A DNA stretch of 64,000 nucleotides from Mytilinidion resinicola (Eukaryota; Ascomycota; Dothideomycetes; Mytilinidiales; Mytilinidiaceae), in contig NW_022985467.1 of NCBI RefSeq assembly GCF_010093595.1, positions 1 through 64,000 of the forward strand. The letters are read 5' to 3'. Below are positions 35,101 to 47,703 of this stretch, piece by piece. The notes under the pieces are model-generated. The model saw only the letters and a list, made by a program, of their open reading frames with translations, had not been told where the DNA came from and did no database searches. The translations under genes were made by a program, and so were the position numbers. The stretch's first letter is position 1; every line of letters starts with the position of its first letter.

Positions 35101-38100
35101 CTTTCAATTTGCTCACGCACTTCAAATTCCATCCCGTCTGAGCTGGATGGAATAACATCGAGGATTTTAGCGCCAAAGAGTCGCTGGAAAGTTTTGTGAG
35201 ATTCGTAGTGCGAAGGGAGTCTTGATACCGGCTTCCCTTTAACAAGTAGCTGGCCGGTCAAAAGGTTCAGATGGACGGTAGAGGAGCTCTGTGTGGGCGT
35301 AGATTGTGTCTTGGTGGTAAGCCAATGCTGATTCGGAGCTGGAAGAGCCATCCATCCTGCAGAAGGCCGGTAAGCTGTCCAGATTTGCCTGGTGACATGG
35401 TCAAGACCTGAGTTGTCAGCAAGAACCAGGCTCCGAATCCGATCTTCGAGCCGAAGACATAGCACGGTTGACTCTTGTAGTAATTGACGGAGCGGAGCCT
35501 CAACATCTTTTTCTACTGTTGGAGAGTTGTCGCGGACGGAGACCATGAGTTCAACGGCATCGGAAATGTCTGACTGGTCTGTGAGTAGCGACGGCACGTA
35601 TTCGTTATTGACTCCCAAAGTCAAGTGGCCGATCAATGCAACTTCCAAACAATGAGACCGGAGATTAGTACGCTCCTCTTCGTCGGTGCTCCTTTGGAGT
35701 TTCCCTTGAAGCTCTCGTGTCCAGCCCAGCACAATCTTGCGAACTCGGCGCAAAAAGAGTTCAGCTTTTTCTGCTACATCTTTCTGAGCAGTAAGGGACA
35801 GGATACGAGACGCAAGAACGGTGAACAAACGGGCTGCTATCGCGCCTTGCCAATTTGCTTCGACGCCTGAGAGACCTTCTTCGAGTGCGGTGAGTAGGCC
35901 TAGGCTAACATGCTTCTGTTCCAATATCTCGTGAGACTCTCGAAGAATTGAATATATCCCCGCTGGCCCAGCTTGCAAAGAGGCTTGCAGGAACAAGGCA
36001 CACACCTCGTATTTACCGAAAGAGAGGACATTCTCAGTCAGCTCCCTCGCTATGTTTATCCATTGAAGGCGATGACCTGCACGCAGAGCGCCAAACGCAT
36101 AAAATTCGTGGAGAGTCATGGCCGGGGAACATTGCCATTGACGAGCTATGATCTCATTCGATGTATGAGTGGTGTTGCAGAGGGTGTTTTGAAGCTGCCT
36201 GTAAGGGTCGCAGGGAAGTTTGAGAGTGCACGCCGCGCGAATTGTGAAATCGCCGATACAACTACTCGCTGTTTGCTCTCGGTCCGAATCCCGTAGATCG
36301 TATCTCATGCCATGGTTGAGCAATACGTCTGCCTCGGTGGCAGTCGAGACGGCCTTGGACCGGTAATGCGAGATGGTGAAAGATTTCTCGTATGATCCTA
36401 ATTGCAATCTTCCCCACGTCGGTCCCCAATAATTTCGCAGACCATCATAATTTCGAAGCCAATACAGCTGTTGTTCCGACCCGGAAGTCTGCTTGGCAAG
36501 AACTTCAGCCTGAAGCCAGTACGTCACATCTCGCCACTGTCGGATCGCTTCGGGTACGTCGAGCTCAAAGACGACCAGCTTCGCTTGAACGTTGTCGGAA
36601 GGCAATGGCCACTCGTGGACATCAATCCGCATATTCTCTATCCTGATCTTCAGCTGGCATTTATTGCAATTGTGATTCACATGATCAGTGACCATCCGCC
36701 TGCCGCTCCAAAAAGTTGACTCATTGCAGCTCATATTGGCGAACTCGTTTGAGAGGTTCCTGTATTCGGTCTTCAACCGCTCGAACTCATCCCGCTTTTC
36801 TTCTCGCTTCCTAGCCGCTTCAACCTCTATGCACTGACGAAGCCACATGTGATGCGGTGAGCCTTCGTAATACCGAACTGGCAGGCTATCATCCTTGGTA
36901 GACAAGAAGTGCAAACGGTTCCCAAGATCGACTGGAGCGTCCCGAGATTTCATGTACTTTTCAATCAAAGACAGTCGTGTCAGTTGTCGCTTCGACGGCA
37001 AAAGGGTTGGTTCTAAGAGTGTGGATGGGAAGCTCGGGTAATAGTTCGCGACGAGAGAATGCAGAGTGATAGTGGATCGATCCATTGCAATCCAGAGTTC
37101 CATAGTCGTGAGAAACATCTTGGATAGCAACACAGGATTGCCTTCGTAAAATTGCCGCCCTGTTTCGGGATAGCATTTCAGTAAACTTGCAAGTTTCCTC
37201 GTCGTGTCTGAGTCTTGGATGTTGTGACTCAGCCATTCGGGAAGGCAAGTATCAACCCAGCATTCAAAATCAGTGAGCAAAACATGCTTCTGACGGGGCC
37301 CGGCAGAGATTAGACAGTCTAAGTTGGGGAGAGTCTGGTTGCACTGGCGGATGCGACTCAATCGCGCGGGCTCGAAAGCGGTTTCGGCAGCGGAGGTTAG
37401 TTCTCGGGTGGAGAGGGATCCCAGGTATCCGCGGAAGGTTTTGAGTGCGAGCTTTGTATCTTCTTCAAAAGATATGTGTGACTGAAACTTGTCCCACTGC
37501 TTCCAGATATGATGCGGGTCCTTGTCACCCTGCAGCTTCTCCCAACAGCTGTTCAACCTCTCTCGGGCCGAGTGGAGAATTATATCAACACTAGGTATGG
37601 AAGGCGTCGTCTGACCTAGTTTCAACATGCGCCGACAGATCTTAGTTTTCATCACAAAGAGCAGGTCGCTCGAAATGTTGCGTGATTCGTCCAGTGCAGT
37701 CTGCAGGACCTGACTGAAGAAGAAGATCATGAACGACTTAAAATAACGAGTTCCTTCCTGTAATCCGGTCTGGACTAACGTTGTCTCGATGGCGACACGA
37801 AGTAGAAGCCACAGTGGTGATCGTCGCCAGGGGTTCAAGGCGTCTTTCCACAGAACGTCGTCGCGCGTGTTCTTCTCAATGCGGACTACGTTGTGGGCAG
37901 GGGTGCCGGCAGCACGCAAAGCGCCTATGAGGAGGCCGGTCACCATCATTGGATCAGTGTTTTGACGACTCTCCGAGACGGTGGAGTTGGCCTTGGTTGT
38001 TGTGGTGCTTCGGTCCACCTCCGTGGGAGTCTCCGAGTCTAGCTTCACGAGCATTTCCGTTAGCGGCTCCAGGAACGCTGCGTCCGCAAAAACGGTGTTG

Positions 38101-38609
38101 GCGATGCGTATGGCGGGCCCAGGAAACGAGCGACGTAGACGTGACTTGCAGCCCATGACGGCATCGGTAGTTGGGGAAAGCTCGAAGACTTCGAAGGTAG
38201 TCTCGTGATCGTGTTTGCGGATAAGTAGGGCTGCGTTCTGTGCTCTGATATGCAGTGCGATAGTATCTGGGCACAATCAGCGATCAAAATCACTATGAGG
38301 AGCGCAACGGTGCATACCTCCGTCAGCCAACGCGTCGAACTTGGCAAGAAGGCTCTTCGTATCCAGGGCAAGAGAGGAACCTTGCAGGTCGTCCATCGTC
38401 TGAATCATATCAACGCACGCTGTCCAGCTCGGAGAGACATTAGCCGGCAACGATGCGTATGATTTCAAACTGCCGAGAAACATGGAAAGAAGAGCGTTGC
38501 TTCGGTCGACTTTGAAGTCATCTTCCTGCTTGTGGACTTGGGGCGGCAAGAAGACGTGATCAATCACGTATCTGAGCGTAGTGTACGTGGGAACTGTCGT
38601 GGGAACCAT
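29136..38609 (-). CDS. Giant DUF6606/DUF3638/DUF3645 protein (OTU-deubiquitinase-like family), 2 exons
   Basis: Exon 1 is 38609-38318 and exon 2 is 38266-29136, joined across a 51-bp intron (GTATGC...CCAG, 38267-38317), giving 3140 residues. The splice restores the family's opening: LRYVIDHVFLPPQ near residue 12 and ALHIRAQNAALLIRK near residue 100 (DUF6606). DUF3638 lies around residues 2030-2260, with a P-loop-like GEGKSS at about 2085 and DESDE at about 2214. DUF3645 (AKDMPSARAEYSHPD, LTCLSYYYKGL) lies near 2400. The tail has an acidic, Glu/Arg-rich segment. Databases often name such proteins 'ubiquitinyl hydrolase 1', but I see no clear catalytic Cys-His pair, so the enzymatic role is unproven. 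The P-loop and DExD-like pair suggest an ATP-binding helicase-like core instead. The frame is intact over 9.1 kb, so the gene is under selection. Confidence 0.92.
38267..38317 (-). other. Intron of the giant DUF3638 gene
   Basis: 51 bp, GTATGC at the donor, CCAG at the acceptor and a GCTGAT branch-like site. Because 51 is divisible by 3, reading through it would keep the frame across the splice only if its stops were absent, and it contains a TGA in the exon 1 frame. Confidence 0.85.
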
Positions 38610-41600
38610 CTTGTGATAGTTTCTGGAAGCGAAAGAATTTGGGGAGTGCGCGGTGTAAAGTATAAAGGTCCTAGGACGGTGGTGGTGTGCCTAAAAGCGG
38701 CGTAGCACGCTGCTGGCAAACGGAGATGCCGCGCCACGATTCTCTCAGCCCCCAGCGCAGAAGCCTCCAGAAACCGAATTCGCCCTTTGAGTTGCCTAGG
38801 ACCAAAAAAATTCGCCGGTTTCAATTCAACCTCCTTGGTGTGCGAAGCGGGATAAAAGGTGGGAAGCCCATGGGTTGATGAGTAAGTAGCGCCTACATGG
38901 CCAATCAGAGTTGCAGAACGCCCGAAAATTGAGCCACGAAAGTAGATTGGCCCAGGATCGATGCCCTGCAGGTACCCGCAACCAATGAACATGCGCAGAT
39001 TTGCTGCAGAGATAAGCAGCTTGTGTGAAATACCAATTCGACAGCTCTAAATGCATCGACGTCCCTCATGCATTGACGCCTCTTGGGATTAGTTGATAGA
39101 GTAAGGGAAACATGGAACGAATGTAGATCATGAAATGCGACAAGAATGCGTAGTTGGCTCCATGGAGACATCATGAAATTATGGAAGATTATGAACTGCG
39201 GCGAAAAAGTAAATTTATAGCTCTCTCCACTACCAGGCCGAACCATATCCTCTCTTGGCTCGCGCTGGGAAATATATTCATTCCAGTATGCTCTTCTCCG
39301 GTTGCTTTATCTGCTGTCTCGTCGCTATCTACTACCATGTAGGCTTTCGCGCCTGGCCACATTAATCGCACGGCTACTAGTTTCGAGAACATCTGGATAA
39401 ACATCTTCGGGGATCTTTGGGCCCGGAAGAATTCAAGGTCAATATTAGAGCGGAACAGGCTCGATCAAATGTTTCCAAGCTGAAAGCTCGCACATCTTCG
39501 AAGCCCTACAGGAAAGCAGCCATAGAGTGGCACTCTCGCTCATGATAAGTATATCAGATCGTGTTGCAAGGAAGCCTTTTCCGGCCGTATCTTTACTTCA
39601 CCCGTTAATAGGTCAGTGTTCTGTAGTCAAGTGAGATGATCACCGACGAAATCGACACCAGAAAGGGTGTGCTATTGAAGCATAGCGTTGCGCATCTGAA
39701 CCCTTGCCGCAACGAGGGTTGCCCACCGCGAGCCATCAATCCATCGCACGTCGTCGTGGCACTTTGGGCAAGCAGCGTCCTCTCGTAGACGGATTTTGAG
39801 GACGATAATGCAGCAGTCCGGCGCTATTACGACATTCAATAGACGGTGATTAATGCATGGCAACGGCGATTGGAAGCACGGCCGGTGTGTGGATAGATGG
39901 ATGAAGCATGATTTGGTGATGGAAAGAGGTGGGATTGCAGTGGGCTGTGAACCGCCCCGGGGGTCTCCGGCGCTATTGTCCGAGCTAGGACCGGATGGGA
40001 TGGCGTATTGAACGTATTCTTTTTTGAATACAGCAACCCCAACATCAGCCTCATCGTCCGTCCACTCAACAACTTTGCTCCCCCCGGTAGCCCTGGTTAC
40101 ATGACCGTCATGCCATATTTCTCTTCTCTGAGCACCATCGACCCGCAGAACGCGCACCGCGACCTATGCGTCTCTTGATCCTCGCCTTGAAATGTAGTTG
40201 ATGTATGTTTTGCTCCTCCCTCTAGATGCGAGAGACTGACAAAAGCCCAGTGACCCAGATACCTGCGCCAAAAACCCCATTTTCTGTGCACAGTACGTGT
40301 GCACATCCAACTCCTAATACCCGTACGACCCACCTGCTTTCCCGCGACGCCTACCGATAACCTCGAAACCAGTCGTCCGCCACATCAACCGACGTGTCCA
40401 GGCGACGTCGGAACATAGGAGAGAATCAAAATCCAGAACAACCATTCAACAATGGGGACCTGGCGGGCTTTATCCATCTTGCTGCTATTTAAAACGCCCC
40501 ACGGCCGACTCGCGACATTGCAATCTCTCCAATAATATCTGCATATAGATGATGCGCGGACGTAGAAAGGCTCGGCATGTCACAGCGCCAACTATGTGGC
40601 ACTCAAGATCGTTGGACAGCATCGCAAGTTTCTGTAGACTGCGGACACGGTAGGGCCCGCTTAGTTGTAGAATACCCTTTCTTTGAGGCAGAGGCCAAAA
40701 ATGGACCTCGAAAGGCTATGTATCCACCTCGGTTTTGCCGTCGTCACTCGCGCAATCAGAAATACCTACTACCAAGGAGACCTTGTACATCCAGCGCCTG
40801 CTCAGCTCGTGGGACTCACATCCCTCCTCCAAGCTTGACGTTCAGCGATCTGAAATCACACCCGATGAACACCACTACCAGAAACGGGCATATGAACTCC
40901 CGCATGTACTCTTCTTATCTATCTCCAAAGATTTGGAGCCCTTGTTGCTAACATATGATGCCATTTTCCAATTACGCTCGTCTCTGCAAGACTGCACCAA
41001 CGATGCGGCTGATCTTGCCGTGTGGTCATTCCCAAAGTCCTCCAGCCCGCACTTAGCGTCGTAACTGCTTGCCTACCTACTCTACCACCACCCCTTACTC
41101 AGATGTCTCTGTCTCGGGAGTGCAAATACTTCTCTGCCACCATCCGCAGCTCGAGAAGGACCCAAGCTCGTGAGAAGATGCACATTCTCCGGTATCCCTG
41201 AGTCTAGCAAGTCCGTGAACACAGGGTTTCAGAATATGGTGGTCCCTCTCGAGCATCTTTATCCGCTAGACGCAATCAAGCTCGTCTATAGCGATGCCAA
41301 AGTCGAAAGATAGTCGCGAGTCGCGAGAACAAGTGTTCCTTTGGCGGTCAGGTTACGAAAGATTCGTCGTAACATTTCGCAATGGTAAGCATGGCGGTCA
41401 GGGAACGGAAAGGGCATAAGTATGGAGCAGTAACTTCTCATGTACACGTCTTATCAAAGACTGAACCTTCCCGCGGTAGAAGGGAGCGTGTAAGTCAAAG
41501 CATCAATTTCATTATTCAATCCATTATGCCAAGAATCCCAAGCTACCCAAGATCTATGAAAAACAGGCATCGGGAGCAAGAGGTCTCATCCTTCCAGATG

Positions 41601-42099
41601 CGTTCCATGCCCCCGTATCATCGCAACAGATTGTCAGAACTACCCTCTTTCGATCCTGGCACCCAAGCATGCTGGGTATGCCAGGAGGCTCCGTCACCGT
41701 CGACGGACCATACAAAGCTTAGTAGAGACGTAGCCATCTGTGCGCTACCCTCGTTTCCTCTTTCCCAGCGATTCGTAACAACTGTTGTCGAACTCATCAT
41801 ACTCATCAAACCACGGGAACTCGCCTGCATCCATCAGATACTCAATCACCCTCCAATCCAACGCCGCGCTCTCCCCATCCATGATTGTATCACCCCTCAT
41901 CGGGCCATGGTCGCGGCCGGGATGCGCTGCAGCCTACGCCAGTAGTCGATGCCCTGCCAGTCGCCCCTTTCTTGCTCAATACCACCAAAGCCACGCCCCT
42001 ATGTACGATCCACTCACATCGTAGCGCTTGGGCGGCACCCACTTTCAGGACGGACGACCCTCCGAGACAGCTCTACCATCGCGAGGCTGGTAAGAAGGA
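38610..42099. other. Gene-poor interval, possibly with decayed genes
   Basis: The first part holds the promoter of the giant minus-strand gene. A minus-strand frame at 39672-40157 (161 codons, with CPKCHDD) and another at 40097-40333 (CAFCG) look faintly zinc-ribbon-like but have no start, splice or family support. At 40698-41063 a short ATG frame (MDLERLCIHLGFAVV) and a second plus-strand frame ending in KSSSPHLAS look like pieces of a frameshifted gene. The frame at 41382-41945 has poor coding character. I would not annotate any of these as genes. Confidence 0.35.
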
Positions 42100-43207
42100 C
42101 ACACCGAACATCCCACCCAAGCTTCTCCACTTCATCTGCAACTACCTTGACGTAGCTATGCTGAAGTCGTCCCGGCTTGCGTCTGTTGGCTAATAACGAG
42201 ATTGTGATCCCTCATCTCTTCTCTGAAGCTAGCCTTATTCCTACCGAAGACAATTTCAATCGTATGCTGGAGCTAGTCACTGGGCACCCGGAGTTTGCAA
42301 AGTATGTCAAGTCGTTGGACTGCGTTGCTGACGACATCGGGGACAACCAACTCTTCTAGTCGGCTGGAGTTCTGTTATTGTATGCGTTATGTCGGTCAGC
42401 ATCAACTGCTGCTGGGAAGCGCTCAACGCGGGCAGTCCGCAAACCTCTAACGTACTCCACAAGCGAGTCGGCCACCCAAGCGAGTCGGCCACCCAAGCGA
42501 GTCGGCCACCTCATCAGATTTAGCTGCCTCAAATGCTAATTGCTCCACTGACGAGTTTAACGAGCATCAGCATTGACGGCGTACCTCCAGATCATCGCTT
42601 GGCTGGCTAGTGTCGCGGAATCTTCCATCACGACTTCAAGAGCATGCTAATCTCGAACGCAACTAGAAAGTGCCTAGTGAGGTCATTTGATATGCCCGTC
42701 CTAAAACATCTCCCAGAGGATGACCACGGCAAGAAAGGGCCGGTTGTATGGGAGAACCTCAAGCAAATTTCTCTCGCTTGGATGGACGTCGGCGCCGAGC
42801 ATATCTTGTCGTTCTTTGTAGAGCATACATCTATCCTGAAGGCGTTGGAACTAGAGAAGATAGTTCTTGTAGGCGGTACTTGGCGTGCAACTCTTCCAAA
42901 AGCCTGTAATTGGATCCTGTTAAGCCATATAGAGCAACTTATGTGCCGAGGACGACCTATGCAACACCTGAATAATACCGATGGCATCACAAAACTGTTT
43001 TGCCAGCTGATTTCAAGTGGCCAAAACCAAGCAGTGGACTGCGAGGTTGGCTTGTAGATGGCAATTCCCGATGTAGCTCCATACTCAGATTTCTATTCAT
43101 TTCTGGACTCAGATTCCGACGACGAGGTCGAGACATCGTGTGATGAGCATAGCAAGCGACACTCTTTCAGAGGTGGTGCATTGGGCAAACGCGAGCGAGA
43201 CGTCTAG
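42100..43207 (+). pseudogene. F-box protein relic, paralogue 1
   Basis: An F-box-like start, NIPPKLLHFICNYLDVAMLK (from about 42106), matches paralogue 2 at 44160. The frame is lost at about 42180-42193 and the next frame continues IVIPHLFSEA...FNRMLELVTGHPEFAKYVKSL to a stop at 42357-42359. The C-terminal part resumes at about 42644 (WENLKQISLAWMDVGAEHILSFF, GGTWRATLP) and ends in an acidic tail and GKRERD near 43207. Compared with paralogue 2 the middle region is largely deleted and replaced by a 17-bp triplicate. F-box proteins normally recruit targets to SCF ubiquitin ligases; with at least one frameshift and several stops this copy should not. Confidence 0.65.
42460..42510. repeat. 3 x 17-bp tandem repeat
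   Basis: Three identical units of caagcgagtcggccacc lie inside the damaged middle of F-box paralogue 1. Confidence 0.9.
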
Positions 43208-44090
43208 ACGGGAGGCGAGGAGTGGAAAGGAACATATCTGCACGGGAGGGAGGGGGACGAATAAGAGCGAGCAATGTTGGAGCTGGATTAGACTGATGAA
43301 GTCCAAAGCGTGCACTCAAGCGAAGAACAAGTGACTAATTCCCTGTATCCCTATAACTCGATCCTCTTACCTCATTGCCTTTTAATCAAGGTAGGCTAAA
43401 ACTGCTCTTTAGGTGGTGACCGCGGCGGATGTTATTATACTTTCGAGAATCGTCATAACAAAATTCTACAGCGGCTTCATTATTTGGGGCGCTAGGCACG
43501 GGATTGAAATCATCATTCTCATACCGAAACTCAATTTCAGTCATACTGGTAACGTGAATGTGTATACGGTTTGCAAGAAAACACTTAAAGGCTCAAAAAT
43601 GTCTCGTCACGTTTAAATCATGGCGTCTTGATATCACTAGCGTCTAGACCCCTAGCAATGAGGGGACGTACGGTATAATGTGGCTAGTTATATATCATGT
43701 ATACACTCGGAATCTCTTTAATAAGTGGATTTACTATCTTACCATTCACGCTATTGCTGCGATATTGGAGCTGCCAGGATAGTGAAAAGCAAGTAAGAAA
43801 ACATCTTGTTCCGCGTGCTTAATCTCTTCGCCTTCACCCTGAAGCTCGGATCTTGGCGGCCGAGAAGTCAGTGAATGCCACAAGTGCTTCCACTTTTCTT
43901 GGCTTTGCACATCATGACACTCAATTAACAGCCAAACCTCTTCCGCTCCATCTTACCGCCCTATCAACAACCCAAACGACAATACCACCTCACCTCCACC
44001 ATCTGCCACCAAGCTACAGGACCAGCGGTGTTTCTCTTAGGGCCACACTCTCCCTACTAAATCGCGACTTCGATATTCCGATTCGACGCC
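43208..44090. other. Intergenic between the two F-box relics
   Basis: No gene recognised. A frame at 43853-44161 overlaps the start of the next F-box gene in another frame and is probably 5' UTR. Confidence 0.4.
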
Positions 44091-44521
44091 ATGGACGATA
44101 TCCATCAAGTCCCACACATTCCTCCCCGTCTGCAATTAATAGGATCGCCGCACTGGCATGAGAACATTCCCGCCATACCACCAGAGCTCTTGCACATCAT
44201 CTGCAACTTCCTCGATATTCCCACGCTCAAGGCATTTCGGCGCGCATCTTCGGCTTACAACACAATTGCTGTCACCCATCTTTTCTCGGAGGCGTATCTC
44301 AGGAACAACATGACTGGCTTCAACCGCCTGCTTGCGTTGGTAACCAAGGGCCCACAGTTTGCTCAACATATCAAGTCTCTGGAATGCGTTGAGGACCCTA
44401 GTCGTGTTGACCATTTGGATGGGTACTCGGGCCTCTCGGGGGTACTACACAATACTGGAAATCATATAGAGCACGACACAACCTGCAAGAGTCGTCGATG
44501 CGTGCAGACCGTGGGTTCTAA

Positions 44522-45523
44522 CAGCGTGGTTAGTAAACCGGCCAATCTTCAATCGGATTGACGGCCGGTTTATTAATATCACTTCTAATTAATCCAATCA
44601 ATCAATCCTCTAGCCAATCAAACCTCAAGCGGAGATTGATCTGATTGATCCGATTGGTGTTGTATAAAACGGAAAGGATGTATACAAATTGATACAAATT
44701 GGACCGGATTTTTATAGACATAACTTTGTCATATAAATTCCTATGAGCCTAATAATAAGACGGCTCGCGAACTACACCCATGCACCCATGGATGAGACTA
44801 CAGAGTGCCCCAGAGTAAAGGGCGACGTGAGAGTACCATGGTGGTGAGTTCTAGGTGAAGGGGGGGTTAGGATCTCCCTTGACTCAGGTTGCAGCACTAC
44901 AACCTAGGATCAACAACTCATATGCCAGAAAGCTACTCTCCGAACATCAGCTGTAGAGAACCCAGCTGAAATCTCAGCTGTAGAGAACCGAGCTGAAGCC
45001 TCAGCTGTGCAGGGCTCATCTGAACTTACTAGCGCGCCACCCTGGGGGTGGCCCCCTTCCTTCCCCTAGTATATATACAACTAGCTAGACGTCTATAGAA
45101 ATCAGAGTTCACATCAATTTCAACCTGAGTCCTTGGGAACGTCGGGCGGAGTACCGAAGGGGCGCATTTTTGAAGCCTAGTAGACCCAGTAATTCGCGTA
45201 AAACGTAATTTGACCTGTATAAATCGATTCCCGTCGTCCGTTTAAGCTCAACTCGTCATTGTGGAGGTGCTGGAGGGGGCGCTGGGGCCGTGGTTAATGA
45301 GGCTAGCAATACGTGTTCTCCCGGCTAGGCCGGCAGAACTCCGGGGATCTGATACCTTACCCGTTTAGGCTAAGCGCGATCGAATTCGCTTATTTGTCAA
45401 TCTGGATCAAACCAGTTCAAACCAAAATCTAATCAATCCAATCAATCAAACTCAATTCTATATATAACAGTCCAATCAATCTGCTACCTAGTTAAGCCGG
45501 CCGCCCGTTTACTAACCACGCTG
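44522..45523. mobile_element. Non-autonomous hAT-like element, 1002 bp
   Basis: Terminal inverted repeats start cagcgtggttagtaaac at both ends. The 8-bp target duplication ggttctaa stands at 44514-44521 and 45524-45531. An 8-bp duplication and a CAG terminus are hallmarks of the hAT superfamily. There is no transposase frame. Subterminal regions are rich in caatcaatc words, as in many hAT MITEs, and three 27-bp repeats lie inside. The part from about 45060 to 45180 looks different in style and could be a nested LTR fragment, which I could not bound. Confidence 0.82.
44947..45027. repeat. 3 x 27-bp tandem repeat inside the hAT-like element
   Basis: Units begin tcagctgtagagaac at 44947 and 44974, and a diverged third unit begins at 45001. 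Confidence 0.75.
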
Positions 45524-46755
45524 GGTTCTAATACTGTAAGCAAGTGTGTCTGCTTCCTAGACTTGATTAAAGGATTACCAGCTCTGGAGTCCGTCAAGTT
45601 TCGAAGCTATTTAGGGACAGTCTTGATACCATCAGGGTGCATGAAGCGGCTACGCACCAATTCTTCAGGGGAATACAGATGGCATGCCGTGCGTCTAGTG
45701 TCAAATTTAAGACGCTGGAGGCTTCTATGACGACTCCCATCTTTGCAGATGAGTACGGATCACTTCTCGGCCGATGGGAGATGCCAATTGAATACTGCGG
45801 GAATGAGTGGGTCTATCCGACACCCTGGGATCCGACGACGTTGACCACCATTGCTTTCAACAACACCATGGTGGCGGAAGTGGCCAATGTCAATGAATTC
45901 GATGACTCAGTCGATGCGACCCACGAGGCGCTTATCAAAATACCCAATCTCAGAAACCTGAAGCTCTCCTTCACACGCTGGAGCCCGGCAGCATGGTATC
46001 AAAACATGCCAGCTCAATTCGAGCGTTTCATCCACCCGCGCAATGACAAAGAACGATCCGTATGGCCAAAACTCGAGCGCCTCTCCCCTACGTGGATGGG
46101 AATGGACGCCGACTACGTGCTACATTTTCTTGAACAGAACACGAATCTCAAGTTCCTCGAGCTTGAGCATATGATGCTCATAGGCAGTACTTGGCGGTTG
46201 ACGCTTCCGTGATTCCGTAAATGGATATCCTCCAGTGCGCTAAGCCGGCTTTCTTTCAAAGGGAAGCTGCTGGAGGGTCGCGCGATGGAAGACGTCCCGG
46301 TGAATCCTGGCCCATACCCTTACTACTCTGACAGGGAAACTGGAGATCCAGGAGATATCTACCAACTAGACGAAGACGGCGGCTAGGAGCCGATCGACGA
46401 TGACGTCGGCTTGAATGTTCCAGTGATAGGCTATCTGATGCATGGAGGAACATTCCCGTTGCGAGGCTGTCAAGATGAGGCGTATCCCTGACATCACAAC
46501 AGCTTCTCTGTCCGGAAAGATACTTTGGCAAAACGTCTTGGGCGATACTACAGGAGCCCAGAGCCAAGCCACATTCCGTTCCGCAAGAAGCTTAGCGACA
46601 TAAAGGATCCTGACCGTCGCGAAGTTACTTCTCGACAGAGCGCAGAGGTCTCTATGCTGGGCAAACGCAAACGAGATCGAAGCGCGAAGGGCCGGGTCCC
46701 AAGTTCGAAGGATAGGATCACCTCTCTGATCATTCCCCTTTACTATCAAGTGCGT

Positions 46756-47703
46756 TGACTTCCAGTGGTGGGCCAAAGTTGGTATGCTCAGACGTATTAG
46801 TAAGCGTAGGTTCGCATCACCGGTGGTCATTACGAATAGCGGGAAATTGGCTTTGACAAGTTCCTTTTCACTGCGATATGCTAATTCTGATAACGAATGG
46901 GGAACAAGGCAAGCATCGAATTGATCGGTATTCGAATCAACTTCATCCTGGATTCATCTTCATCTCGTGATCGCGATACATTCTTGTCAGTTCTCTGCGT
47001 CTTAAGACGTTGTTTCAAAGGAGCAAGCAGTTGGCCAATCAGACTCATGAGTCGATCCTATTCGTGCGAAGTTCTCCAATGCATCTAATTGGCCACTCAT
47101 CGTCCACAAACTTCGTACACCTCCCTTACTAATTAGATAGTTAGCATTCTCGGAGTCATTTCAATACGATGTAAATGCATAAAAATCTGACAGGAAGGGC
47201 TGATCTAACCTAATGTTGTCGTAAGACAGCCGATCCGAAGGGCGCAAATACCGATGCTATGGCACGGCAGGATGCGCTAACAAGGTGAGTCAATCTAATA
47301 GCCGAACAACCCAATCTCACCGCCGGGGTCATTTCAGGAGCTACATACAGTCAACCTTGCGAGGCAGAGTAGTAGGCTTCTTGTTCGTGGCTGTGCACAT
47401 TGTACCAAACGGCATCGCACCACGGTTGACTCACTGTGTAGCTCATGAGGTAATACTCTGGACTTGCCGTGACGCGGCGCGAGCAATGTCAGCAGTGGGG
47501 CGTACCAACCGCCGCCTGTAACCTGTTCCGGTCTACTTTTTAAACATTAATTCTGATTTCTTTTCCCTCGTATATCATACAATCAGGTTCTGGTTTTCCA
47601 CCGCAATCATCATTTGAATCAGCGCTTCCGCGTAACTCTCAAAATACTTCTACATTATCTCCAAACATCGAAATCTCCACATCTCATCTCCCTTTCTGCC
47701 ATT
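46756..47703. other. Intergenic upstream of the GNAT gene
   Basis: No coding frame supported. Short frames present here have no start context or family resemblance. Confidence 0.4.

Larger units (their letters stand above)
44091..46755 (+). pseudogene. F-box protein gene, paralogue 2, split by a hAT-like element and carrying stops
   Basis: The gene starts at ATG 44091. An F-box lies at residues 25-55 (IPAIPPELLHIICNFLDIP), followed by FSEAYLRNNMTGFNRLL. It is cut at 44521 by a 1002-bp element. After removing that element and one 8-bp target copy the original frame continues as TVSKCVCFLDLIKGLPAL, showing that the frame was intact before insertion. A later frameshift lies between about 45600 and 45636; the next frame reads FKTLEASMTTP...IPNLRNLKLSFTRW, resembling leucine-rich-repeat sequence. 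It then meets TGA 46210, TAG 46384 and TGA 46486 but keeps coding-like character to about 46755 (MLGKRKRDR). The family role would be substrate recognition in an SCF ligase. The copy is dead. Confidence 0.75.

Noticed and set aside
39672..40157. 161-codon minus-strand frame with CxxC motifs
   Set aside because: The composition is mixed, there is no convincing start or splice partner, and I recognise no family. It is left unannotated.
40577..41064. Overlapping plus-strand frames of 109-124 codons
   Set aside because: The coding character switches frames and no domain is recognisable. At best it is a decayed gene.
41382..41945. 187-codon plus-strand frame
   Set aside because: Amino-acid composition is unlike a folded protein, and the frame partly overlaps the region leading into F-box relic 1 in another frame.
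45060..45180. Possible nested solo LTR inside the hAT-like element
   Set aside because: The style resembles an LTR end, but no TG...CA boundaries or second target duplication could be found.
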